From: Burkholderiaceae bacterium
GTDB lineage: Bacteria; Pseudomonadota; Gammaproteobacteria; Burkholderiales; Burkholderiaceae_C
DNA length: 48,247 nt
Direction: 5' to 3'
NCBI GenBank assembly: GCA_004323695.1
Contig: SCRU01000054.1
Coordinates: 1-48,247, forward strand
In this document: in pieces, positions 1-7,215 of the stretch
Layout: every line of letters begins with the position of its first letter
Position numbering within the stretch: the stretch's first letter is position 1
Made by a program: the position numbers and the translations under genes
The notes under the pieces: generated by a model
Seen by the model: the letters and a program-made list of their open reading frames with translations, nothing else
Database searches by the model: none
What the model was told of the DNA's origin: nothing

Positions 1-64
1 CCCCTGCACCCCCCTCTAGACCATAAAGATTCAGAAAAACCACGGCCAACCAACAAAACATGAG

Positions 65-82
65 GTGAAATCGAGATTTCAC
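65..82. repeat. Short inverted repeat near the left edge
   Basis: Perfect 8-bp arms GTGAAATC and GATTTCAC around a two-base centre. It lies in AT-rich, gene-free DNA upstream of the terminator at 150-189. The size and symmetry fit an operator for a dimeric repressor, but no bound protein can be named. Confidence 0.4.
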
Positions 83-149
83 GGCCTGTATCAACAAAAT
101 TTTGTCTGCATAACCGTTCTAGATCAGAAAATCTGGAGTTTTGGTGGGT

Positions 150-189
150 AGAAGCCCGCGTCTCATTGGAGGTGCGGGCTTCTTTTCTT
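150..189 (+). terminator. Rho-independent terminator
   Basis: A perfect 10-bp stem, AGAAGCCCGC with GCGGGCTTCT, encloses a 14-base loop and is followed by TTTCTT. It would end a rightward transcript that enters from outside the window and insulate the primase-like gene that follows. Confidence 0.7.
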
Positions 190-239
190 ACCAACATTAA
201 ATGGGTCAACACCCAGAGCAAATCTTTCGAGGTTTGCCC

Positions 240-259
240 ATGTCATCACCGGATGACAT
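240..259. repeat. Inverted repeat upstream of the primase-like gene
   Basis: Perfect 8-bp arms ATGTCATC and GATGACAT with a four-base centre, about 110 bases before the chosen primase start. It could be an operator or a hairpin in the leader of the primase mRNA. The frame stays open through it, but an upstream start there lacks a ribosome binding site. Confidence 0.4.
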
Positions 260-371
260 CGGCAAGCCCCGAATGCGTGAGTGCCGACGGCCTAAATGGT
301 GGCGTCGCACTTGGCGTATTCGACCGCTCCAATGGTTTTCACATGACTCCAATATGGAGAAAGGAGAGCCA

Positions 372-1409
372 ATGCATAACGGAAAGATAGACCTGTCAAG
401 GATCGACTGGTACACGATACTTCCACGGCTAAACGTGGCCAGTGCACTGATCGAGAATCCGAAACGCACGGGGCCATGCCCGATCGAAGGCGGCGAAGGA
501 AAGACCCGGTTCAGGTTCGAGAACAAGGACGGCAGGGGAAACTGGCATTGCAGCCAGTGTGGTCACGGCGACGGCGTTCGCCTCGTCGCTCTGGTCAACG
601 GTTGCAGTGATACCGAAGCCATCAGAATGATTAAGAACGATGGCCTGATAGAAGTGAATGGCCGGCCTGAGTTGCCTGTACGCCAGACCCCACTTGCCGC
701 GGCACCTGATCCGGTGATGGTGAAGCGGTCGCTTCAAAAAGCATGGGGCGGCGCAATTGCGGTGGGTGGAACGTTCGCTGAACGGTATCTTCACCGACGT
801 GTTCCAATGCTAAAACTGGAATGGCTGAGCAACAACCTGCGGGCCCACGGGTCCCTCTATCACTTCGACGAGACGACGAAGGTGAAGGGCTGGCTGCCAT
901 GCATGCTCGCGAGAGTGCTTGACGTCGGCGGGGTACCCGTGACGCTGCACAGGACGTACCTGTCGGCGGATGGTTACAAGGCGAAGGTCACACCGAACCA
1001 GGTGAAGAAGCAAATGACCGGTGTGCGTCGACTATCTGGCGATGCAATCCGGCTCAACCTGCCGAGCACGCCCTCACGCACGCTGATCGTCTGCGAAGGG
1101 GTCGAGACCGGGTTGGCCCTGGTCGCATCGACTCAGAATCGTCACGAGGTATGGTCGTTGCTCGACGCTGGGAACTTGGCGAAGGCACGGATACCGCGAG
1201 ATCGCTTCGACTGCGTTGTCATCGCTGCGGATCACGACCCGTTGAATCCAAAAAGCGGCTGGCGTGTCGGTGAACACTACGCGCAGGTGCTTGAAGCCAG
1301 GTTGAAGCAGGAAGGCTTTGTGACGAAGCTTCGCGTCCCCAGCCAGGAGGGTTCGGATTTCTGCGATCTGTGGTACGCGCGCTGCACTCGACTGAAACTG
1401 GTGGCGTGA
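372..1409 (+). CDS. Primase-like protein with zinc ribbon and TOPRIM domain
   Basis: Probable plasmid primase of the phage P4/DUF7146 type, which would lay RNA primers on incoming or replicating plasmid DNA. Residues 36-63 form a primase zinc ribbon: C36, then a G-x-W stretch, then C60-x2-C63 followed by GHGDG. The position where the family usually has a second cysteine (CPxC) holds glutamate, so zinc binding may be altered. A TOPRIM fold follows at about residues 238-320, with the CEG motif and the acidic ADHD motif for metal binding. No helicase domain is attached, so it is a stand-alone primase of 345 residues. The frame is open for 57 codons further upstream, but the ATG chosen here is preceded by AAAGGAGAG at good spacing. 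The gene ends 10 bases before a bidirectional terminator. Confidence 0.75.
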   Translation: MHNGKIDLSRIDWYTILPRLNVASALIENPKRTGPCPIEGGEGKTRFRFENKDGRGNWHCSQCGHGDGVRLVALVNGCSDTEAIRMIKNDGLIEVNGRPELPVRQTPLAAAPDPVMVKRSLQKAWGGAIAVGGTFAERYLHRRVPMLKLEWLSNNLRAHGSLYHFDETTKVKGWLPCMLARVLDVGGVPVTLHRTYLSADGYKAKVTPNQVKKQMTGVRRLSGDAIRLNLPSTPSRTLIVCEGVETGLALVASTQNRHEVWSLLDAGNLAKARIPRDRFDCVVIAADHDPLNPKSGWRVGEHYAQVLEARLKQEGFVTKLRVPSQEGSDFCDLWYARCTRLKLVA

Positions 1410-1418
1410 GCCACGAGC

Positions 1419-1451
1419 AAAAAAAGGGAGCCGAAAGGCTCCTTTTTTTTT
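1419..1451. terminator. Bidirectional rho-independent terminator
   Basis: Stem GGAGCC/GGCTCC with a GAAA tetraloop, flanked by a run of seven A on the left and of nine T on the right, so it can work on both strands. It separates the primase-like gene from the convergent regulator operon. Confidence 0.85.
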
Positions 1452-1468
1452 GCCTGGAGCACTCCGAG

Positions 1469-2071
1469 TCAACCTGCTTGACGATCCAATAACTTCGTTA
1501 TGAATCCACGTTGGCACAATGGGCAGACCTCATCGGCGGCCGGTGGATCCAGTTCGTCGATGAAGAGCGAGCCGCAACGTCTGCACTTGACCAGCCGGAG
1601 GGAAGGCTGGAGATCCAGGTGCCGCTCATCCAGACCATACAGATGTCGCAGGAGGTCGACGGATTTCGTAAACGAGATCAGCACGCGCGTGTCGTCTCCG
1701 TTGAGATCGAGAACCGCGCCGAGTGGATCGTCGGCACCGCCATCGGCCAGACGCGAATAGTAGGAGTAGCAATGCAGAATGGCGCATCCTACAGCGCCCG
1801 GATAGAGACTTTTCACCTGTCCAAATAGCGATGCGATTACCGCCCCGTGATAGCGGCGATTGGTGGTAGCGGCAAACCAGGCGGCAGGTGTTTTGTCTGG
1901 TTGCACGGATCCGCATGCGGCGCCAACAGACGCGTAAATCCTCGAAACGGCGTCAAGTGATTCACCCGTGAGCCACGCGGATGTGGTAGCTGGAGTGTGC
2001 AACCTTGCCATGATTTCCAACCACGGGTCAAGGTAGCCTGGAGTGAATTCCGGCAGATCGAACTGAAACAT
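1469..2071 (-). CDS. FlhC-like transcriptional activator subunit (second copy)
   Basis: A 200-residue protein of the FlhC family. FlhC joins FlhD in a heteromeric activator that binds promoter DNA and recruits sigma-70 RNA polymerase; the plasmid/ICE relatives AcaC and SetC switch on conjugation. The mark is the C-terminal four-cysteine zinc site, CRRC then CPLC, preceded by a helical region ending in LRLVKC. It is the last gene of a leftward operon, 64 bases after the first FlhC-like gene, and is followed by the shared terminator. An in-frame TTG ten codons upstream is possible, but the ATG used here has GGTAGGA at suitable distance. It is clearly diverged from its neighbour, so the two are probably not interchangeable. 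The family call is from recognisable pattern, not from an alignment. Confidence 0.65.
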   Translation of the reverse strand: MFQFDLPEFTPGYLDPWLEIMARLHTPATTSAWLTGESLDAVSRIYASVGAACGSVQPDKTPAAWFAATTNRRYHGAVIASLFGQVKSLYPGAVGCAILHCYSYYSRLADGGADDPLGAVLDLNGDDTRVLISFTKSVDLLRHLYGLDERHLDLQPSLRLVKCRRCGSLFIDELDPPAADEVCPLCQRGFITKLLDRQAG

Positions 2072-2135
2072 AGGCGCCAATCCTACCGGCGCAGCATTCA
2101 ATCGGCAAGATGGCGCGCTAGTACACTTGGGCTAA

Positions 2136-2702
2136 TCACTCAGCTTTCTTGGGCTTGTCTTTCGACTTTATGCATATCGGGCACCTATGATCGGCATCAT
2201 CGGATTGACTCAGAATGATGGTCCCGCACACCCGACACTTGACTAGCTGGAGTTGGGACTTCCTGGCACCGTACAGGTCCTTCTGGTCATCATAAATCTT
2301 GACCAGGTAGTTCGCGCGAGCAAAATTCAGTTGATAGTCCTTTTCGGAGTCTCGGAACGCGGTTCCGTAGGGGTCCTCCCACTCGCCGGACGTGATGCAG
2401 CTGAAATGGTAGTACGCGTGCGTCAACGCCAAGCCAGGCGGGTAGCTGCGGCAGGCTCGTTCATACATGACGAGAAGCAGTGCCGACTGAAAGCGACGCT
2501 CAGGCGTTAGCGTGTACCAGGCAATGTCCACGGGCTGTTGTCCGGATGGCGACGATTTCCCGTGATTGGCTTCCTTGTAAAGCGCGCGCGCCTCGGCCTC
2601 CGTCGTATTGACGATCTGAGAAATCGTACAGGCGCGCGCCTTCATCTTGGCCAGGGCCAGCGCCCATGGATACTGGTATCGAGCGCGGTCGGTCGCTTTC
2701 AA
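2136..2702 (-). CDS. FlhC-like transcriptional activator subunit (first copy)
   Basis: FlhC-family zinc-binding activator subunit of 188 residues. Seen directly: an N-terminal helical segment with the ISQIV...LYKEANHG pattern of the FlhC N-terminus, a central helical region with HAYYHF and NFARANYLV, and a C-terminal zinc site CRVC ... CPIC after the sequence LQLVKC. The start is a TTG that overlaps the stop of the FlhD-like gene as TTGA and has GGAGAG six bases before it, which indicates translational coupling and therefore fixed FlhD:FlhC stoichiometry. In AcaCD and SetCD this protein pair activates transfer genes. The conjugation block a few kilobases to the right is the natural target here, though that is inference. 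Confidence 0.75.
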   Translation of the reverse strand: MKATDRARYQYPWALALAKMKARACTISQIVNTTEAEARALYKEANHGKSSPSGQQPVDIAWYTLTPERRFQSALLLVMYERACRSYPPGLALTHAYYHFSCITSGEWEDPYGTAFRDSEKDYQLNFARANYLVKIYDDQKDLYGARKSQLQLVKCRVCGTIILSQSDDADHRCPICIKSKDKPKKAE

Positions 2703-3091
2703 GACACTCTCCGCGTTTGGCGTTTGATCTCCGGCAGGGGCAGCGACTTCGTGAGCTCGCGCATGACGACGTCGCTTGAAAAGCCGGACTGGAGCAGGGT
2801 GCGCAGCGTCGCGGGCTCCTTGAAGCGAATTTCGAAGATGGGAGCTCCGAACTTCGAGATGTTCAGCACTTCGTAGATTTGCAGGTCCTTGAATTGCGAC
2901 ACCGCTTCCTCGGATAGACCGAGTAATAGCCCGCCCAGGGGATCGCGATCACTTTCACGGGCGGCAATTAGCAGCAATTCGAGAACGGCCTTGTTTGCTG
3001 CGGAGATCGCCTCCTGCAACGCCTGCCCGCGTTCGAACTTCGGGAAATCTGGATCGTTACTTTCGTCACGTTTCATGGTCTGTAGCTCCAT
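2699..3091 (-). CDS. FlhD-like transcriptional activator subunit
   Basis: A 130-residue, mostly helical protein resembling FlhD, the partner that stabilises FlhC and enhances its DNA binding. The core from about residue 25 to 95 follows the FlhD pattern: a helix with NKAVLELLLIAARES, the D-x-x-G-G-LLLGLSEEAV segment matching the family's LGI-x-EE, and a later FEIRF strand matching the family's FRF. Its position directly before a coupled FlhC-like gene is the usual flhD-flhC order and is the strongest support. It follows the coiled-coil gene by 11 bases. A second ATG five codons in, with GGAG upstream, is an equally good start. Confidence 0.65.
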   Translation of the reverse strand: MELQTMKRDESNDPDFPKFERGQALQEAISAANKAVLELLLIAARESDRDPLGGLLLGLSEEAVSQFKDLQIYEVLNISKFGAPIFEIRFKEPATLRTLLQSGFSSDVVMRELTKSLPLPEIKRQTRRVS

Positions 3092-3102
3092 CGTCGTCGT
3101 TT

Positions 3103-4203
3103 TCAGGCCGCCGGCGAGATTTGGTCGGCAAACGCTCGCAGGCCGGTGGCGATGTCCTTCAAGGCGCTCTTGACGGTCGGCGTATGCTGGGCCATCGATG
3201 CGATCAGCGCGGGCGAGTATTTCTGGATCAGCAGGCCGACAGCTGACTTCATTGAAGACAGCGTACCGGCTGATTCCTCGTGCGTCTTGAAGCTGTTCTG
3301 CACGGATTCCAGCGCGCGTTTAGATGTCGCAATGTCGGCGACAAGCTTGTCGCGGCGCGCAGATTCGCCGGCAATGTCTCTCTTGAGTTTTGCCAGTGCC
3401 TCGGCCGCGTCATGGACACCAGGCGGGAGCTTGTATTCGATCGCTTCGACAGGCGTGCGAGCGCGGCGCTCCGCGTCGGCCTTCTCCTTGCGTAGCGCAA
3501 CCACGGTATCTCCCGCCGCCTTGATCATCTGGGCCTGTTCGGCAACTTGCTTTTCAAGCTGTGAGCGGTCGGACTCTTTGGAGTCCAAGGTGAGTTGCAA
3601 TTGCGCGAGTTGCTCGGATTTGTCCGCCAGTTCGGCAGCAAGGGCGGACGCTCGCTCGTCGTGCTCGGCGATCGTCAATTTGGATTCAAGGGCAATCTGG
3701 CGGATGTGGGCCGCGGTCGGGGGAGCCTTGTTGGGGTTGTCGATGATGTCCGAGATCACCTCGCCAGAGACGTCCTGGTCGATATTGGCCAATACAAACA
3801 GGGCGGAGCGGGACAACTGGGACATCCGCGCCAGCCGTTCGCGCTGTGGCTCGTCACCCTGGACGCTCGCGATCTGCTCTGACAGGAGTTTGCCCGCTCG
3901 CACGGCGTTGCGAGCATTGGATATGGACAGCGTTGAGAAATTGCGGCTCGCGAATTCATCCCATCCGGTGCGCCCATGAGCTTCGCGGCACTCGTAAAGC
4001 GTGATGCAAAAGGCTGCGGCGCTTCTGTGCATGTCGGCAAGGTGAAGACTTGCGCGTGTTGCCAGGCTGATGACCAGTGCTCTCGATTGCGCCGGCAGGT
4101 CCACGTCGACCACGATAGAAGGTGCGTCGACGGTAGTGCCGGGGTTGGATGACACAAGTGAGAGGACCGTGCCGGGCTCGGCACCTTTTTTAGACGCTGG
4201 CAT
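3103..4203 (-). CDS. Coiled-coil plasmid protein, DUF3102-like N-terminus
   Basis: A 366-residue protein whose function is not known. After a low-complexity start, residues 45-115 form a helical region with a hydrophobic-aromatic pattern (HLADMHRS ... GWDEF) that resembles DUF3102 proteins of plasmids and phages. Residues 185-260 and 275-310 are long heptad-rich coiled coils (repeats of LAxL, QLEKQV and AEQAQM type). The C-terminal 60 residues are again helical. The layout recalls KfrA-type plasmid proteins, which have a DNA-binding head and a long coiled-coil tail, but no helix-turn-helix is obvious. The start has AGGAG eight bases upstream. It heads the stretch that continues into the FlhD/FlhC-like genes, so it may modulate them or act in plasmid maintenance. 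Confidence 0.7.
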   Translation of the reverse strand: MPASKKGAEPGTVLSLVSSNPGTTVDAPSIVVDVDLPAQSRALVISLATRASLHLADMHRSAAAFCITLYECREAHGRTGWDEFASRNFSTLSISNARNAVRAGKLLSEQIASVQGDEPQRERLARMSQLSRSALFVLANIDQDVSGEVISDIIDNPNKAPPTAAHIRQIALESKLTIAEHDERASALAAELADKSEQLAQLQLTLDSKESDRSQLEKQVAEQAQMIKAAGDTVVALRKEKADAERRARTPVEAIEYKLPPGVHDAAEALAKLKRDIAGESARRDKLVADIATSKRALESVQNSFKTHEESAGTLSSMKSAVGLLIQKYSPALIASMAQHTPTVKSALKDIATGLRAFADQISPAA

Positions 4204-4483
4204 TCTTCAACTCCTGTTGTTCAAAACGTACGGTAAATTTCACACGTTTTGTCACGCGCGCAACTTTCGAATGGGCGGGAATTAACGACGTGTTTCGATT
4301 TGGTGAGGTCCGTGCCTTAAGTGATGGGCAGTTCAGTAGCGCTGCTGCCATCGCACAGCAGGAGAGCGCCATCTCCGTCGTAACGAAACGCTCGGGAATC
4401 AGCGAGGATGTACCGTCAATGCCAACGCCCAGGATCCCAGGAGCGATGATTTCAGCGTGTCCAAACATTTGTCGTGCATTCAT
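4190..4483 (-). CDS. Small hypothetical protein
   Basis: A 97-residue frame that ends 14 bases inside the start of the coiled-coil gene. Its last codons contain the ribosome binding site of that gene, as often seen in coupled operons. The protein has a hydrophobic middle and a basic, alternating C-terminal strand (VTKRVKFTVRF). It has no recognised domain and no clear ribosome binding site before its ATG. An inverted repeat, CAAAACGT and ACGTTTTG with a 14-base spacer (4222-4251), lies within its 3' end, so this stretch might instead be an untranslated leader with an operator. Opposite-strand frames here look less protein-like. Confidence 0.35.
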   Translation of the reverse strand: MNARQMFGHAEIIAPGILGVGIDGTSSLIPERFVTTEMALSCCAMAAALLNCPSLKARTSPNRNTSLIPAHSKVARVTKRVKFTVRFEQQELKNASV

Positions 4484-4743
4484 TTGTGACGGAAGGCAAG
4501 TGGCGAGGCCCTATGTTGCTGTCCTAAGGGAGGCGTGACAGAGGATGAGCAAGGGCCACATCGTGCCCATCCATGTACACATTGAAGCATTGGCGTAGCG
4601 ATGCGCCAATATGGGATTTCTCACGAGTGAGTGGCTATTTGCTCAGACGTAAGTCGCACAATTCGCTCGGCGTTAGAACTTTCATCGCAGCTCGGCGCAG
4701 CGAGAGCCTCATGTGGCCACTGCAGGAGGGCGCAGGTCAGGCG

Positions 4744-6255
4744 CTAGGCAACGTTGCGCCACATTTGCGTGGAAGCTGGAATCTGTATCCGGAAGAGCGT
4801 CCCAGCGCCGGGAACAGATTTGACGACGATGGTGTATCCAAGCGCGCTCGTGAAACGCTGCACGATGGATAACCCGAGTCCAATGCCATCGCGACAGCGC
4901 TCATCTTCCCGGTCTATTTGATAGAACGCTTCGAAGATGTGCTTGGTTTCGTCCTGGCTTATGCCTGCGCCCTGGTCTCGAACTTCAATTGAAAAGCCGC
5001 CACGATTTCGGCGCGCGCAGACAAGAATTTTCCTTCGCGAGAACTTGATTGCGTTGGCAACGAGATTTTCGAGAATTCTGGAGAGCAGCGTTTTGTCAGT
5101 CAGCAGTTCGATGTTTGTGGGTCGGAACATGATGCTCATCCTGGGTTTGCACGTCGGCTCGAATTGGAGATCGAGAGACTGGAACACATCCTGCACCCGG
5201 ACACGTTGGAGATTGAGCTGCGTGCCGAGTTCTTCGATCCGAGCAAAATCCATGATCTTGCTCACGTAGCTGCTTAGTGACTCAATATCCTGGGTCAGTC
5301 GTACGATTGTCCGCTTGGCACTCTCGCCAGTCTGGGCGTTTTGCGCGGCTGAGTACGCTATCAGCTTCATGCTATAGAGGCGCTGACGGAAGTCGTGACT
5401 GGCCTGCGAGTAGAACGTCACGCGGCGGCCCAGGTCAGTTTTCGCGGCCACGCCCATGCGCTCAAGTTTGGCGTTCGCCGCCTGAAGCTCCACGACCAAG
5501 TTGTCCACTACGTCACTTCTTTTCAACAAGGGCTCGATCTGATTGATGGAGACGTAAAAGCACAGCCAGAGCAAGACAAAGACGCTGATGTCCATCGCCA
5601 AAATGGTGTGACTCGACAATGCGCTCGTGTGGAGAAAACGCAGGGTGAGCCCACCCCAAAGGGCGAGGATGAATATGCCTGAGCCTATCGGAGCGGCGTG
5701 CCACATGCCGATCATGGCTATGCTTAGGAGCACGTAGCAGAGGATAAACACAACGACCATGGCTGTGACCGGTCGAAGAATCAGCACCTGAGCGGACCAA
5801 AACCAGAAGACTGCAGAGATGGCTATTGCGATCGCAAGAACCGCGCGAAATCTCGGGCTCTGTGGCGAAGTCACAGGGGCGAATTTCAAGACGAACGCAT
5901 AGGCCGCATGCCTCGAGGCCCACGTAATCAGCGCAGCGCACACCCACAATTTGAGTTGCCACTGCGAAACCCTCGAAGGGTTGAGCTGTTCCGCCGCTAC
6001 ATAAATCACGAAGGCCGCAATGAGAAATGTCAGGCTACTGACAGCAATCTGGTTTCTGGTGAGTGCGATCCGACCGGCCGTCATTGGAGGTGACCATCCG
6101 AACGACAAGCTGGGCGCAACGGCCCTGGAGCGCATAGGCAGTGTTCGCCAGCCAATGCCGCCCGCCTTGTGACTGTGCTGTGCCTCAGCGCGTGGGTAGT
6201 CTGAGCCCAAGCTAAATGGCGTCACCGGAGGTAATTCAACCTGCTCAAATGCCAC
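4744..6255 (-). CDS. Membrane histidine kinase of a two-component system
   Basis: Sensor kinase of about 503 residues that should autophosphorylate on a histidine and pass the phosphate to the response regulator encoded just before it. The N-terminal part has about six hydrophobic segments between residues 70 and 240 with hardly any periplasmic domain, so the signal is probably sensed in or at the membrane. A short helical linker leads to the phospho-acceptor box SHDFRQRL with H287. The ATP-binding domain shows the N box (LENLVANAIKFS), G1 (DQGAGI), the F box (FEAFYQ) and G2 (GIGLGLSIV). The chosen GTG start has AGGA upstream and overlaps the end of the regulator gene by 11 bases, which points to coupling. 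The pair faces away from the conjugation block and may control it. Confidence 0.85.
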   Translation of the reverse strand: MAFEQVELPPVTPFSLGSDYPRAEAQHSHKAGGIGWRTLPMRSRAVAPSLSFGWSPPMTAGRIALTRNQIAVSSLTFLIAAFVIYVAAEQLNPSRVSQWQLKLWVCAALITWASRHAAYAFVLKFAPVTSPQSPRFRAVLAIAIAISAVFWFWSAQVLILRPVTAMVVVFILCYVLLSIAMIGMWHAAPIGSGIFILALWGGLTLRFLHTSALSSHTILAMDISVFVLLWLCFYVSINQIEPLLKRSDVVDNLVVELQAANAKLERMGVAAKTDLGRRVTFYSQASHDFRQRLYSMKLIAYSAAQNAQTGESAKRTIVRLTQDIESLSSYVSKIMDFARIEELGTQLNLQRVRVQDVFQSLDLQFEPTCKPRMSIMFRPTNIELLTDKTLLSRILENLVANAIKFSRRKILVCARRNRGGFSIEVRDQGAGISQDETKHIFEAFYQIDREDERCRDGIGLGLSIVQRFTSALGYTIVVKSVPGAGTLFRIQIPASTQMWRNVA

Positions 6256-6880
6256 GACGATCCTGCCCCGCGGAGAGCAACCCCATCTGAATTGCAATGC
6301 TGACCGCATGCGACCGATTGGAAGCGCCAAGCGCGGATGCCGCCGATGCGATGTGGTTGTCCACTGTACCGACGGAGAGCGACAGGCTCGAAGCTATCTG
6401 CTTAGAGACGTAGCCATCGCGGACATAGGCCAAGATCTCCGACTGCCGATGTGTAATGCGTATGGGCTCGATCTCATCGACATACTCACTTGCGCCGATG
6501 AACCCATCGCTGCGTTCGAAAAAACGGCGGAGCGCCGCGATGTACTCGGTAATTTCCATGGACTTGAGCAGGTATCCGCGAAATCCCTTCGCGCGAATCT
6601 GCCCCATGAGCCCCTTGCGCTCCGAACCAGTCAAAATGCAGCATCGGCGATGGCACCCCATATCCCAGAGCGCCATCGCAAGGGACAGCCCTGTAGCGCC
6701 CGGAACGTCAAGGTCGAGCAGGATCCGGTCTATCGTGGGTCCCTCAGTTCGCAGCAGCTTGATCGTGTCGCTGGCATTCCTGCAAATCGTCGTATGCTTG
6801 TTCGGGAACTTCTCAAGTATGAGACTGCTCGTGGCATCGGCGACAAGAGGGTGGTCTTCGACGATCAAAACTCGGTTCAT
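6245..6880 (-). CDS. NarL/FixJ-type response regulator
   Basis: A 211-residue DNA-binding response regulator. The receiver domain has the acidic pair E8/D9, phospho-acceptor D56 in the LLDLDVPG motif, T84 and conserved K106. The C-terminal 60 residues are a LuxR-type helix-turn-helix (ITHRQSEILAYV ... SVGTVDNHI), as in BvgA or NarL. It forms an operon with the overlapping kinase gene. Its promoter must lie in the 335-base divergent region shared with the conjugation block, so autoregulation and control of that block from the same region are both plausible. No strong ribosome binding site precedes the ATG. Confidence 0.88.
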   Translation of the reverse strand: MNRVLIVEDHPLVADATSSLILEKFPNKHTTICRNASDTIKLLRTEGPTIDRILLDLDVPGATGLSLAMALWDMGCHRRCCILTGSERKGLMGQIRAKGFRGYLLKSMEITEYIAALRRFFERSDGFIGASEYVDEIEPIRITHRQSEILAYVRDGYVSKQIASSLSLSVGTVDNHIASAASALGASNRSHAVSIAIQMGLLSAGQDRRGI

Positions 6881-7215
6881 TTCGAGAGCTGCAATGCGCT
6901 TGTTTTGCTCACCAGGTACGGGCCTGTGACATTTTGTGACCGGAAATCGCGTGAATGAGCGTTTGTGGTCTTGTTTAGTCCGAATATGAGAAATAGTTCA
7001 CAGTTGAAACGGCACGTAAGTCGCGAGGTTTCAACCGAAAACGAACAGGTGCTGACTACATTCCAGACAATGTAGAACCAAGGAATTACTGATCAACCTT
7101 CTCAGGCAAGAATCAATCCGGCCAAATTTGGCCGGATTGATCGATTTTTGAATCGCGTCTAGATTTGCCGCCCATTCCGAGGGTTTTGGCTCATGGTCAA
7201 AGCTACAACGGAGAC
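6881..7215. promoter_or_regulatory. Divergent control region between regulator and conjugation block
   Basis: This gene-free stretch separates the leftward response regulator from the rightward conjugation genes. It is AT-richer than its surroundings and holds three inverted repeats. The first is GTTGAAAC with GTTTCAAC, 17 bases apart (7003-7035). The second is CTACATT with AATGTAG, 6 bases apart (7056-7075). The third is the 30-bp perfect palindrome at 7112-7141. No textbook -35/-10 pair stands out, as expected for an activator-dependent promoter. The density of symmetric sites suggests several regulators act here. Confidence 0.6.
7112..7141. repeat. Dispersed palindrome, copy 1 (30 bp)
   Basis: Perfect palindrome with 15-base arms; the left arm is ATCAATCCGGCCAAA. 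The inner 26 bp are identical to copies at 16136-16163 and 33157-33182. It sits 74 bases before the first gene of the conjugation block. There is no loop and only a short downstream T stretch, so a protein-binding site is more likely than a terminator. Confidence 0.9.

Noticed and set aside
3146-3979. 277-residue rightward open frame rich in Ser and Ala
   Set aside because: Shadow of the coiled-coil gene on the opposite strand; long Ser/Ala runs are the complement of its heptad codons.
4290-4538. 82-residue rightward frame
   Set aside because: No ribosome binding site or domain; the leftward frame at the same place fits the operon better, though weakly.
7112-7141. Palindromes as rho-independent terminators
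   Set aside because: All three copies are perfect palindromes without a loop and lack a proper T tract on either strand; copy 1 stands before, not after, a transcription unit.
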